NCBI RefSeq assembly: GCF_003324565.1
Contig: NZ_QOLA01000017.1
Span: forward strand, 121,653-185,652
DNA length: 64,000 nt
Source of the DNA: Streptomyces sp. SDr-06
GTDB lineage: Bacteria > Actinomycetota > Actinomycetes > Streptomycetales > Streptomycetaceae
Direction of reading: 5' to 3'
The notes below the pieces were generated by a model. That model searched no databases. It had not been told where the DNA came from and saw only the letters and a program-made list of their open reading frames with translations. This document shows, in pieces, positions 50,664 through 58,211 of this stretch (position 1 is the first letter of the stretch; every line of letters begins with the position of its first letter). The position numbers were made by a program, and so were the translations under genes.

Positions 50664-51814
50664 TGGCTGATGGGTTCCCTGTGCTCGGAGCGCTGCAGAG
50701 CGGCCACGTCGCGGTACACCTCCGCGATGCTTCGGGCCGTCTGCCGCACGTCATGGGTGGTGGATACGTGCTCGTGCCCCTGGCGGGCCAGGACACCGCG
50801 CAGCGAGGGGTGCGTCAGCAGGTGCGTCACGGCGTGCGCCAACGCGTCCGGCGCGTCCGGCGGTACGAGGCACAGCGGGGCGTGTCCCGGCGCGAGGCTC
50901 TCGGCCGAACCCCCGACATCGGTCACCACCACCGGCCGTCCGCACGCCATGGCCTCCAGCGGGGCGAGCGCCATCCCCTCCCAGCGCGAGGGCAGCACGA
51001 CCAGATCGGCCGCCCGGTACCAGGCGGCGGTGTCGGAGACCGAGCCGACGAAGGACACCGAGCCCGGCGCCCGAGCGCGCAGCGCCGCCAGGTCCGGGCC
51101 GTCCCCGACCAGCACCAGATGCGCGCCGGGCACCGACGCGTGGATGTCCCGCCAGGCGCGGAGCAGCACGTCCTGGCCCTTCTGTCGGCACAGCCGGCCC
51201 ACGCACACGACCAGGGGCGCGCCCTCGCCGCAGGGAGTGTCGGGCGCGTTGTAGTGCTCCAGGTCGACGCCGTTGGGGATCACCGAGCAGGACGCCCGCA
51301 CCCCGGCCCGCAGCCCGGTGGCCCGCTCGCCCTCGCTGACGCACACCACGCGCGAGGTCCACCGCACGGCCGCGCGCTCCCAGGCGCGGGACAGCAGCGC
51401 GACGAGCCCGCCGACGGCCTCGAAGGACCAGGCGTGCGGCTGGAAGACGGTGGGCACCCGGCCGCGCACGGCGAGCCGGGCGGCCACCCCGGCCTTGGCG
51501 CTGTGCGCGTGGACCACGTCGGGGCGTACGTGTCGCACCAGCCGGGCCGCCCGCAGGGTCTCGCCGAGCAGCGCGGGACCGGGCGAGCGGGTGGCCTGCC
51601 ATGGACACACCCGGGCGCCCAGGCGCGTCAGTTCGGTGCTCAACGGGCCTCCCTCGGGGCATGCCACGGTGACCCGGAATCCGCTGCGCAGCTGGTCCCG
51701 CACCAAGTCCGTGACGACTCGGGCTACGCCCCCCTCAACGGGCTGAACCAGGTGCAGGACACTCAAGCCCTCCGCGGGCCCCGGCCCGCCGGGGGCGTTC
51801 GCTCTCGTCGGCAT
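50660..51814 (-). CDS. Glycosyltransferase family 4 (first gene of the polysaccharide operon)
   Basis: The 384-residue GT-B enzyme has LHLVQPVEGGVARVV at its N-terminus and LPSRWEGMALAPLEAMACG (E-x7-E donor site) near the C-terminus. It heads the eight-gene leftward operon and starts at ATG 51814. The 285-bp divergent region to the next chaplin gene contains the TGTAAC palindrome and a BldN-like promoter facing the chaplin. Confidence 0.9.
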   Translation of the reverse strand: MPTRANAPGGPGPAEGLSVLHLVQPVEGGVARVVTDLVRDQLRSGFRVTVACPEGGPLSTELTRLGARVCPWQATRSPGPALLGETLRAARLVRHVRPDVVHAHSAKAGVAARLAVRGRVPTVFQPHAWSFEAVGGLVALLSRAWERAAVRWTSRVVCVSEGERATGLRAGVRASCSVIPNGVDLEHYNAPDTPCGEGAPLVVCVGRLCRQKGQDVLLRAWRDIHASVPGAHLVLVGDGPDLAALRARAPGSVSFVGSVSDTAAWYRAADLVVLPSRWEGMALAPLEAMACGRPVVVTDVGGSAESLAPGHAPLCLVPPDAPDALAHAVTHLLTHPSLRGVLARQGHEHVSTTHDVRQTARSIAEVYRDVAALQRSEHREPISQ

Positions 51815-51967
51815 GTGCGCTCACTCCGGTCCGGCGCTCGAAATGAAAGCTGAACAAAGATGCTGCGGGACTGGGCCCGCAGTGCGGCCCGCCCATTGAA
51901 TTCCGCGTGGTCCGGTACCCCGGCCGCCGGAGTTCCCGGCCTTCACCGGCGCTTGGGCGGGGGCAAC

Positions 51968-51983
51968 TGTAACCGTATTTACA
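51968..51983. promoter_or_regulatory. Palindrome TGTAAC-CGTA-TTTACA between polysaccharide and chaplin genes
   Basis: TGTAA (51968-51972) and TTACA (51979-51983) form an imperfect palindrome in an AT-rich spot of the divergent region, a candidate site for a regulator acting on both operons. Confidence 0.35.
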
Positions 51984-52036
51984 ACCCGGTCCCGTCATGA
52001 ATGCATGCGCCGGAGTGTCCCCTTCGGGCGATCCGC

Positions 52037-52064
52037 CGTATCCCGTTGACGGCACGGTCGTTGT
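52037..52064 (+). promoter_or_regulatory. Sigma-BldN-like promoter of chaplin at 52100
   Basis: CGTATC (52037-52042), 16 nt, CGTTGT (52059-52064); five of six positions match in each box. It lies 36 nt before the ATG. Confidence 0.6.
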
Positions 52065-52099
52065 ATCGGTGGCCTCATCTCCACCCGAAAGGAAAAGCC

Positions 52100-52354
52100 A
52101 TGAATCGAATTGCGAAGTCCGTCGCGACCGCGGGCGCCGGTGCGGCGGTCGTGCTGCTCGGAGCCGGTATGGCCGCGGCCACGGGCCACGGCAGCGGGGC
52201 GCACGCCGAAGGCGTCGCCGAGGGCTCGCCGGGCGTCCTGTCGGGCAACCTGCTGCAGATTCCGGTGCACGTGCCGGTGAACGTCTGCGGAAACACGGTG
52301 GATGTCATCGGGCTGCTCAACCCGGTCTTCGGCAACACCTGCGTCAACAAGTAA
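52100..52354 (+). CDS. Short chaplin
   Basis: This 84-residue secreted chaplin has a signal to about AAATGHG and the domain GSPGVLSGNLLQIPVHVPVN, VCGNTVDVIGLLNPVFGNTC. A His/Gly-rich segment (GHGSGAHAEG) lies between signal and domain. Both Cys are present. The ATG at 52100 has AAAGGAAA upstream. It is followed by its own terminator and another chaplin gene in the same direction. Confidence 0.95.
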   Translation: MNRIAKSVATAGAGAAVVLLGAGMAAATGHGSGAHAEGVAEGSPGVLSGNLLQIPVHVPVNVCGNTVDVIGLLNPVFGNTCVNK

Positions 52355-52375
52355 GCCGCCGGGGTGAAAGGCCCC

Positions 52376-52406
52376 GGGCCGTGGACGCGGGTCGCGTCCA
52401 CGGCCC
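52376..52406 (+). terminator. Terminator of chaplin at 52100
   Basis: A perfect 14-bp stem GGGCCGTGGACGCG-GGT-CGCGTCCACGGCCC. Confidence 0.85.
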
Positions 52407-52463
52407 GGACAAGCCTCTTGACCATGCGCGCGGTCCTGGAAACCCGGGTTCACCCGTTAGGGG

Positions 52464-52491
52464 CAAAACCGGCCGCCCGGGTCCGCGTTGA
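52464..52491 (+). promoter_or_regulatory. Sigma-BldN-like promoter of chaplin at 52551
   Basis: CAAAAC (52464-52469), 16 nt, CGTTGA (52486-52491). The -10 is perfect; the -35 matches four of six positions. It lies 60 nt before the ATG. Confidence 0.5.
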
Positions 52492-52550
52492 GGTGTAGGT
52501 CGAGTGACAACACCCGGTCAATGACTTTCTCAACCTAGGAGTACTTCTCC

Positions 52551-52790
52551 ATGTCGCGTACCGCGAAGGCCCTGGTCCTGTCCACCGCTGCCGTTGCCGC
52601 CATCGCCGGCGGGGCCGGCGTCGCTTCCGCCGACGCCGACGCGCACGGCGCGGCCACCCACTCCCCCGGCGTCCTGTCGGGCAACATGGCGCAGGTTCCG
52701 ATCCACGTCCCGGTCAATGTGTGCGGCAACACGGTGAACATCATCGCCCTGCTGAACCCGGCCTTCGGCAACACCTGCGTCAACAAGTAG
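52551..52790 (+). CDS. Short chaplin
   Basis: This 79-residue secreted chaplin has a signal peptide to about GVASADA and the domain HSPGVLSGNMAQVPIHVPVN, VCGNTVNIIALLNPAFGNTC, VNK. It is closely related to the chaplin at 54375. The ATG at 52551 has TAGGAG about 12 nt upstream. A strong terminator follows. Confidence 0.95.
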   Translation: MSRTAKALVLSTAAVAAIAGGAGVASADADAHGAATHSPGVLSGNMAQVPIHVPVNVCGNTVNIIALLNPAFGNTCVNK

Positions 52791-52798
52791 TCCCCGGC

Positions 52799-52838
52799 GA
52801 AGCCCCGGCCGCTCCCCTCCAGGAGCCGCCGGGGCTTC
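52799..52838 (+). terminator. Terminator of chaplin at 52551
   Basis: GAAGCCCCGGC (52799-52809) pairs perfectly with GCCGGGGCTTC (52828-52838). Confidence 0.85.
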
Positions 52839-53015
52839 GTGCTGCCCCGGATGGCCGTAGCCCCCCAAGCCCGTCGTGGCGCGGAATCGTGCCGGTTGGG
52901 CGCGGTGGGGACGGGATCTGACGGTCACACAGGACGATCATCCGGTTGCGAGGGGTGTGGGTCGCCAGCACGGTGAGGGAAATTCGCGTGCCCCTCACCG
53001 AAGGAGACCCGCTCT

Positions 53016-53624
53016 ATGCGTGCACGTACACCGCGGCGACTGGCCGCAGTGGTGCTTTCCACGGCGATCGTCGTCGGATCCGCCGGAACCGCCATGGCCG
53101 CCGACTTCCAGCCGCCGCGCTCGGTCCGTGCCGAAGCACCGGTACCGGGTGCCGACGCCCTGCTCGCACAGGTCAAGTCCCTCGCCAACATCGGTGGGGT
53201 GATCACGCCGGTGACCGACCTGGTGACCAAGGTGCTCGGCGGGGCGTCCCCGGCCGACGTCACGGCGCTCGCCGGCAAGGCCACCTCCGCCCTCGACGCC
53301 GTGAAGTCGGCGGCCCCGGCCACCCCCGCCAACCCGGCCACCTCCGCCACCCCGGCACTGCCCGCGCTGCCGGCCCTGCCGCTGGGCGGCGCGGAGAGAG
53401 CCGCCGCTCCCCTGGACGTCAAGGACGACGCCGTCGCGGCGCTCAAGAAGTCCATCGACGACCTGGTCAAGGCCGTCACCAGCGCCAATGTCGCGGCCAT
53501 CCTGCCCGCCGCGACCGGGGTGGTCACCGGCCTCGTCGGCGTCGTCCTGGCCACCGTGCTCGGTGGCGGTCTGCCGCTGCCCTCGCTGCCCGGCCTGCCC
53601 CCGCTCCCCAAGCTGCCCGTCTGA
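53016..53624 (+). CDS. Secreted Ala/Leu/Pro-rich protein of unknown function
   Basis: The 202-residue protein has a signal peptide (cleavage near GTAMAAD), then helical stretches (VITPVTDLVTKVLGG, VKDDAVAALKKSIDDLVKAV), a hydrophobic Gly-rich segment and a Pro/Leu-rich end (LPSLPGLPPLPKLPV). There are no Cys and no sorting signal. I do not recognise a family. The ATG at 53016 has AAGGAGA 8 nt upstream. Its place among chaplins suggests a surface role. Confidence 0.85.
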   Translation: MRARTPRRLAAVVLSTAIVVGSAGTAMAADFQPPRSVRAEAPVPGADALLAQVKSLANIGGVITPVTDLVTKVLGGASPADVTALAGKATSALDAVKSAAPATPANPATSATPALPALPALPLGGAERAAAPLDVKDDAVAALKKSIDDLVKAVTSANVAAILPAATGVVTGLVGVVLATVLGGGLPLPSLPGLPPLPKLPV

Positions 53625-53637
53625 ATCCGTACTCCGT

Positions 53638-53674
53638 CGAGAGCGCCGGCCCGAGAACGGGTCCGGCGCTCTCG
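53638..53674 (+). terminator. Terminator of the secreted protein gene
   Basis: CGAGAGCGCCGG (53638-53649) pairs with CCGGCGCTCTCG (53663-53674), extended by a CCC/GGG pair beyond one unpaired T. Confidence 0.8.
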
Positions 53675-53915
53675 GCCGTCCGGGCCCGGCAATTCCCCTC
53701 CGACGGGCCGGAATTCATGAAATCCCATACGAGTATCGGCGGGTTTCCGCTATTGATCGACGGCTCACGAATCCGAGTCCCAAGGGTTTCCCAACCGTGC
53801 GGGAGTCGTTACCCAGGGCGAAGCAGAGCAATGCGTTCAGCGACACGCGCGGTGCCAGCGGTGCGCCGTGCGTGCGGCCCATACGGCGATCGAACTCGCC
53901 CCGGAAGGATTGATG

Positions 53916-54215
53916 ATGAAGTCGATGAAGGTTGCCGCGGCACTCGCCGGTTCCCTCGCGGTCGTGGGCGCGGCGGCTCCGGCCTTCGCGTCCGGTGACA
54001 TGCCGCGCATGAGCCTGAACGGCGGTCTCGACACGATCGCGCAGAACGTCGCCACCGCGCCCATGACCGACCTGGCACCGGTGCACACCAATCTGCTCGA
54101 CCCCAAGTCGAGTGATTCGCTGCTCCACACGGCGGCCGGCGTGGCCAAGGACCTCAACAAGTCCCAGGGGGCGCCGAACCCGGGCCAGCTCCTCGGCGGC
54201 CTTCCGCTGGGTTAG
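53916..54215 (+). CDS. Small secreted protein of unknown function
   Basis: This protein of about 99 residues has a signal peptide ending near APAFASG and a mature part of about 75 residues (LNGGLDTIAQNVATAPMTDL, VHTNLLDPKSSDSLLHTAAG) with a Gly/Leu end (LLGGLPLG). It has no Cys. The ATG at 53916 or 53913 fits the GGAAGGA at 53903-53909; 53916 gives the better spacing. It is similar in style to the small secreted protein at 63572. Confidence 0.8.
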   Translation: MKSMKVAAALAGSLAVVGAAAPAFASGDMPRMSLNGGLDTIAQNVATAPMTDLAPVHTNLLDPKSSDSLLHTAAGVAKDLNKSQGAPNPGQLLGGLPLG

Positions 54216-54374
54216 TCACCAGCGGGTGAACGGGTCTTCCGTCGCGGCGAATTGATCGGCCGGTCGCCCATCCGTGCGCTGTACGAGGGAAAGACAATAA
54301 ACCCGGCGTGTTCGCCTCCGGCGGCTCCTGGACATTTGCCTACTGTGAGGCAACCCCGAATGGAAGGTTTCACC

Positions 54375-54614
54375 ATGAATTCTGTCAAGAAGACCGCGCT
54401 CGCCCTTGCCGCCGCCGGACTTGCCACGGGGGCCGCCTCCGGTGCCGCCTTCGCCGACGCGGACGCCCAGGGCGTGGCCGCGCACTCGCCCGGCGTCCTG
54501 TCCGGCAACCTGGCGCAGGTCCCGGTGCACGTGCCCGTCAACGTGTGCGGCAACACGGTCGACCTCGTCGGGCTGCTGAACCCGGCCTTCGGCAACACCT
54601 GCGTCAACGACTGA
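54375..54614 (+). CDS. Short chaplin
   Basis: This 79-residue secreted chaplin has a signal to about GAAFADA and the domain HSPGVLSGNLAQVPVHVPVN, VCGNTVDLVGLLNPAFGNTC, VND. It has both Cys. The ATG at 54375 follows GGAAGG. Unlike the other short chaplins, no BldN-like promoter could be found in its 160-bp upstream region. Confidence 0.95.
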   Translation: MNSVKKTALALAAAGLATGAASGAAFADADAQGVAAHSPGVLSGNLAQVPVHVPVNVCGNTVDLVGLLNPAFGNTCVND

Positions 54615-54655
54615 CGCGCGGCCGGTTCGCGCCGGGCCGTCCGCAAGCGTGATTG

Positions 54656-54690
54656 AGCGGCTCCGGGGAGTTGGGGACCCCGGAGCCGCT
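54656..54690 (+). terminator. Terminator of chaplin at 54375
   Basis: A perfect 13-bp stem AGCGGCTCCGGGG / CCCCGGAGCCGCT followed by TTCG. Confidence 0.85.
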
Positions 54691-54813
54691 TCGCTGTGCC
54701 CGGCGCCCGTGCCGCGGGAAGGGGCCCGCGCCCGGTGTGACCCGCCCCGGACGTTTCATCCGGATGAGTGACGGCTGCGAAGGGCTCGGCCCGGAATGTC
54801 CTAGAGTCCCGGC

Positions 54814-55314
54814 ATGACTTCAGCCACCAGTGCCGTACAGCCTTCCCGGGCAGCCCTGTTGGGCTCGCTCATCGTCATCGCGTGGAGCGGTGAACACCCC
54901 GACGAGTCCGGCGACGTGCCCTTCCTCATGGCGTACCCCCTCGGTGACGGGGTCCAGGGGCCCGAGGGCGCCGAGGTCGCGGCGCGGGCACTCCTCGAAG
55001 AGATCGGCATGCCGGCCGGCAGCGTGGTCGACCAGAGTCACGGCGGCTCGTTCCCGCTGACCCTGATCGTGCAGGCCGGGCGGGCCGTCCTGACCATGCC
55101 GACCATGGTCGCCCAGTGCCCCGCGCCGCCCGAATGGCTGGAGGCCGCCGCCGGACGCGGCACCGTCCACTTCATGTTCGCCACCCGCTCCTGGCCCGAG
55201 GCCACGCCCGGAGTCGCCGTCACCAACGAGCAGTTGAGGGCCTTCGCGGGCGCCGAGGAGACCATCACCACCGCGGGCCACTGCGTCCTCCCCGTCCGCC
55301 GCCTGCGCGGCTGA
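54814..55314 (+). CDS. DUF5949 family protein
   Basis: The 166-residue protein resembles DUF5949 proteins of Streptomyces (IVIAWSGEHPDESGDVPFLM, TVHFMFATRSWPEATPGVAV, NEQLRAFAGAEETI). It has no signal peptide or membrane helix, so it is cytoplasmic. The function is unknown. The start is ATG 54814. The VKOR gene follows after 33 nt in the same direction, perhaps co-transcribed. Confidence 0.78.
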   Translation: MTSATSAVQPSRAALLGSLIVIAWSGEHPDESGDVPFLMAYPLGDGVQGPEGAEVAARALLEEIGMPAGSVVDQSHGGSFPLTLIVQAGRAVLTMPTMVAQCPAPPEWLEAAAGRGTVHFMFATRSWPEATPGVAVTNEQLRAFAGAEETITTAGHCVLPVRRLRG

Positions 55315-55347
55315 CCCCGCCGCCGGACGAGAAGGGAGCCCACAGCG

Positions 55348-55995
55348 ATGTCCCTCCAGGGGATGCTTCCGCGGCAGGCGGTCACCGAGTCGTCCGGCCC
55401 CCCGCGCCCGGGCCGCGCCGCGTACGGCGCCGGGCGCGGCTTCGCCCGGCTGGTCGTGCTCACCGGCGCGGCCGGCCTGCTGGCGTCGTGGGTCATCACC
55501 CTCGACGAGTTCGCACTGCTGCGGAACCCGGACTTCGTGCCCGGCTGCAGCCTCAACCCGGTGATCTCCTGCGGCACCATCATGAAGAGCGCGCAGGCCT
55601 CCGTCTTCGGCTTCCCGAACCCGATGCTGGGTCTGGTCGCGTACGGGATCGTCGCCTGCGTCGGCATGAGCCTGCTCGGGGGCGGCCGGTTCGGGCGCTG
55701 GTACTGGCTGACGCTCAACGCCGGGGCGCTGCTCGGCGTCGGATTCGTCAGCTGGCTCCAGTTCGAGTCGCTCTACCGGATCGACGCGCTGTGCCTGTGG
55801 TGCTGCCTGGCGTGGGCCGCCACGATCGTCCTGTTCTGGCAGGTCACGTCGCTCAATCTCGTCAAGGGAGCGCTGCCCGCGCCGAGTTGGGTGCGCGGCC
55901 TGTTCGCCGAATTCGGCTGGGCGGTGCCCGTGCTGCACCTCGGCGTCGTCGGGATGCTGATCCTGACCCGCTGGTGGGACTTCTGGACCGGCTGA
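55348..55995 (+). CDS. Vitamin K epoxide reductase (VKOR) family thiol oxidase
   Basis: This 215-residue membrane protein has five hydrophobic helices. It carries the VKOR cysteines: the loop pair in VPGCSLNPVISCG and the active-site CxxC in LCLWCCLAW, with the conserved Ser/Asn region FGFPNPMLG. VKOR re-oxidises periplasmic disulfide-forming proteins using quinones. In this locus it may support disulfides in chaplins and rodlins, all of which carry paired Cys. No DsbA-like partner gene is visible. The start is ATG 55348, with AAGGGAG upstream. Confidence 0.92.
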   Translation: MSLQGMLPRQAVTESSGPPRPGRAAYGAGRGFARLVVLTGAAGLLASWVITLDEFALLRNPDFVPGCSLNPVISCGTIMKSAQASVFGFPNPMLGLVAYGIVACVGMSLLGGGRFGRWYWLTLNAGALLGVGFVSWLQFESLYRIDALCLWCCLAWAATIVLFWQVTSLNLVKGALPAPSWVRGLFAEFGWAVPVLHLGVVGMLILTRWWDFWTG

Positions 55996-56040
55996 GGGTG
56001 CAGGAACGTTGGGCCGACCGCGTGAATCGTCGGCCCCCGC

Positions 56041-56068
56041 CGCCACGCCCCGCGCGCGCAAGCGTTGA
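56041..56068 (+). promoter_or_regulatory. Possible sigma-BldN-like promoter of the melC operon
   Basis: CGCCAC (56041-56046), 16 nt, CGTTGA (56063-56068). The -10 is perfect; the -35 matches four of six positions. It lies about 240 nt before melC1, and the leader contains two hairpins. Confidence 0.35.
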
Positions 56069-56096
56069 CTCCACTGACCAGTCGCATGGTTGAAGC

Positions 56097-56165
56097 CTCC
56101 CCGGGCCGTGCAACCAGTACCGGCCCGGGGAGCGCCCGGCCGCCGCGGCATCACGGCGGCGGCCG
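56097..56165 (+). terminator. Two tandem GC hairpins in the melC1 leader
   Basis: CTCCCCGGGCCG / CGGCCCGGGGAG (56097-56132) and CGGCCGCCG / CGGCGGCCG (56137-56165, then TTT). They lie 102 nt after the VKOR stop and 143 nt before melC1; either the VKOR terminator or a leader attenuator. No gene lies in 55996-56307. Confidence 0.6.
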
Positions 56166-56307
56166 TTTCCTGAGACTCCGGGACTCGTTGAACCCGGCAT
56201 CGATCAAGGGAGAGCGGACGCTTGGACGGGCCCCGGAACCAGCACGGTTACCGGGGCTCACGCATGTGCCGGGCGGGTCCGCGCGAGCGAGCACGAGGGA
56301 GACGCCC

Positions 56308-56844
56308 ATGAGCGACGCGACATACTTCTGGCGCGCGTGCCGGACCGGCCGCACCCGCCCCCGGGGCCGGGCGCCCGAGCCCACCAGGCCCGGCACACCC
56401 CCACCCCGTACCAGCTGGCGCATCGCCCGGCGCGGCCTGCTGCGCGCCCTGTTCGCCTCGGCGACCGTCGCCTTCACCGCGGCCGCGCTCTCCCGCATCC
56501 CCTCCGCCGAGCCCTACGGCGAGCCGACGGGCTCGGCCGGGCCGGAGCGCGGGACGGGGCCGGAGGGCTCCACCTTCGACGAGATGTACGCCGGACACCG
56601 CATCCAGGGCTGGCCGGTCCAGACCGGAGCCGCCGAGATCGCCGTGTTCGTGGACGGCCGGCAGCTGAACCTGATGCGCCGCGCCGACGGCGGCTACCTG
56701 AGCTCCGTCGACCACTACGCGTCGTACGCCACCGCCCGGGAGGCCGCCCGCGCCGCCGCGGCGGAACTGGGGGCGGCCCGGCTCAGCTCCGTCCCCGTAC
56801 ACGGCAGCCACGAAAGGGGAGCCGACCGTGGTGTACACGCGTAA
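56308..56844 (+). CDS. melC1: Tyrosinase copper chaperone (MelC1)
   Basis: MelC1 delivers copper to apo-tyrosinase and escorts it for Tat export. The 178-residue product has a twin-Arg signal (ARRGLLRALFA, RR at residues 41-42) behind an unusual Pro/Arg-rich extension of about 35 residues; classic MelC1 proteins are about 30-50 residues shorter. The copper-site motif DEMYAGHRIQGW is present. The gene overlaps melC2 by 17 nt. A shorter start is possible, but I see no better ATG/GTG near the RR. Confidence 0.88.
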   Translation: MSDATYFWRACRTGRTRPRGRAPEPTRPGTPPPRTSWRIARRGLLRALFASATVAFTAAALSRIPSAEPYGEPTGSAGPERGTGPEGSTFDEMYAGHRIQGWPVQTGAAEIAVFVDGRQLNLMRRADGGYLSSVDHYASYATAREAARAAAAELGAARLSSVPVHGSHERGADRGVHA

Positions 56845-57697
56845 GAACCAGCGGAACCTGACCAGCGCCGAGCGCAAGGCCTTCGTGAACGCCGTGCTCG
56901 AACTCAAACGGAGCGGCGAGTACGACGAGTTCGTCCGCACCCACATCGAGTTCTACGTCCCGGACGGCGACGAGGGGCTGCGGGTCGCGCACATGGCGCC
57001 GTCCTTCCTGCCCTGGCACCGCCAGTTCCTGCTGGAGTTCGAGCGGGCCCTGCAACGGGTCAACCCCCGGGTGACCGTGCCCTATTGGGACTGGACCCGG
57101 GACAACTCGCCCGCCTCCTCGCTGTGGGGCGACGACTTCATGGGCGGCAACGGGCGCCGCGGCGACCTCCAGGTCATGACCGGGCCCTTCGCGTACGCGC
57201 ACGGGAACTGGGAGATCTCGGTCAACGTCACCGAAGGACGCTTCCTGACCCGCGACATGGGCCGCCCCAAGGACCCCATCAGCCTGCCCACCCCCGCCGA
57301 CGTCGCCCACGCGCTCGCCGACCCGGTGTACGACGTCGCGCCGTGGAACTCCACCAGCAGGAGCGGCTTCCGCAACAAGCTGGAGGGCTGGACCAACGGT
57401 TCGGGCAGCGCCCGGTTCCGTACGCACAACCGGGTGCACCGCTGGGTCAGCGGTGTGATGCTCGGGGCGGCTTCCGTCAACGACCCGGTGTTCTGGCTGC
57501 ACCACGCGTACATCGACAGCCTCTGGGGGCGCTGGCAGGCCGCCCACCCCCGGTCCAAGCGGTACCTGCCGGACGTTCCCCCGCCGGCGGGGGACCCGCA
57601 GCACGGCCGGGTGGCGGCGCTGAACGAGCCGATGCCGCCGTGGGACGTGGCGCCCTCCGCGCTCCTCGACCACAGCAGGATCTACCGGTACGCCTGA
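56828..57697 (+). CDS. melC2: Tyrosinase (MelC2)
   Basis: This 289-residue binuclear copper monooxygenase makes DOPA-quinone from tyrosine for melanin. CuA ligands are H39 (VRTHIEF), H55 (VAHMAPSF) and H64 (LPWHRQF); CuB ligands are H200 and H204 (RTHNRVHRW) and H226 (FWLHHAYID). All six are present. It has no signal of its own and is exported with MelC1. The start is GTG 56828 or 56831 with AAGGGGAG upstream. Confidence 0.96.
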   Translation: MVYTRKNQRNLTSAERKAFVNAVLELKRSGEYDEFVRTHIEFYVPDGDEGLRVAHMAPSFLPWHRQFLLEFERALQRVNPRVTVPYWDWTRDNSPASSLWGDDFMGGNGRRGDLQVMTGPFAYAHGNWEISVNVTEGRFLTRDMGRPKDPISLPTPADVAHALADPVYDVAPWNSTSRSGFRNKLEGWTNGSGSARFRTHNRVHRWVSGVMLGAASVNDPVFWLHHAYIDSLWGRWQAAHPRSKRYLPDVPPPAGDPQHGRVAALNEPMPPWDVAPSALLDHSRIYRYA

Positions 57698-57704
57698 CAC
57701 GGCG

Positions 57705-57738
57705 ACGGCCTCCCGGGGGGAGAAATCCGGGAGGCCGT
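57705..57738. terminator. Terminator of melC2
   Basis: A perfect 12-bp stem ACGGCCTCCCGG / CCGGGAGGCCGT just after the melC2 stop; may also act on the opposite strand. Confidence 0.85.
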
Positions 57739-57758
57739 GTGTACTGCGCGCGTCGACC

Positions 57759-57788
57759 GTGCGGGCGCCGTCGCGACGGTGCCCGCAC
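57759..57788 (-). terminator. Terminator of the minus-strand chaplin
   Basis: GTGCGGGCGCCGTCG pairs with CGACGGTGCCCGCAC with one G-T mismatch, 13 nt after the chaplin stop. Confidence 0.7.
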
Positions 57789-57800
57789 GGGACCGGGGAA

Positions 57801-58073
57801 CTAGTCCCCGTAGCCGCCCTGGTGGTGGTGGCTGTCGTCGTTGACGCAGGTGTTGCCGAACGCCGGGTTCAGCAGCCCGATGACGTTGATCGTGTTGCCG
57901 CAGACGTTGACCGGGATGTGCACTGGAACCTGCAGCAGGTTGCCGGAGAGGACTCCGGGGGAGTGCGTCGCGACGGCCTCGGCGTTGGCGTCGGCAGCGG
58001 CGATACCCGCACCGGACAGCGCCAGGGCGCCCGCTCCGGCGACGACGGCGGCCGTCTTCGCGATACGAGACAT
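57801..58073 (-). CDS. Short chaplin with His-rich C-terminal tail (ChpG-like position)
   Basis: This 90-residue chaplin has a signal to about GIAAADA and the domain HSPGVLSGNLLQVPVHIPVN, VCGNTINVIGLLNPAFGNTC, then a tail VNDDSHHHQGGYGD that the other chaplins here lack. The ATG at 58073 has AAGGAG about 8 nt upstream. It lies beside melC2 on the opposite strand, as chpG does in S. coelicolor; the name is by analogy. The best BldN-like promoter of the window is upstream. Confidence 0.94.
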   Translation of the reverse strand: MSRIAKTAAVVAGAGALALSGAGIAAADANAEAVATHSPGVLSGNLLQVPVHIPVNVCGNTINVIGLLNPAFGNTCVNDDSHHHQGGYGD

Positions 58074-58128
58074 CAAAGTTCTCCTTGATATGGACACGCG
58101 ACCGCAGACTCGCAGTCGTCATTTCACT

Positions 58129-58156
58129 TCAACGTGTCGATCGGCCATAAGTAACG
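58129..58156 (-). promoter_or_regulatory. Sigma-BldN-like promoter of the melC-linked chaplin
   Basis: Minus strand: CGTTAC (58156-58151), 16 nt, CGTTGA (58134-58129): five of six and six of six positions. It lies 56 nt before the ATG. Confidence 0.7.
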
Positions 58157-58211
58157 GACACCTTCGCCCAAAACGGTTCTGCCCCGCTGCCGGGCGCGTG
58201 CGGGGCGGCCG

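Noticed and set aside
53625..53915. Hidden gene between the secreted proteins
   Set aside because: Frames here are short, lack a ribosome binding site and have no signal peptide; only a terminator is supported.
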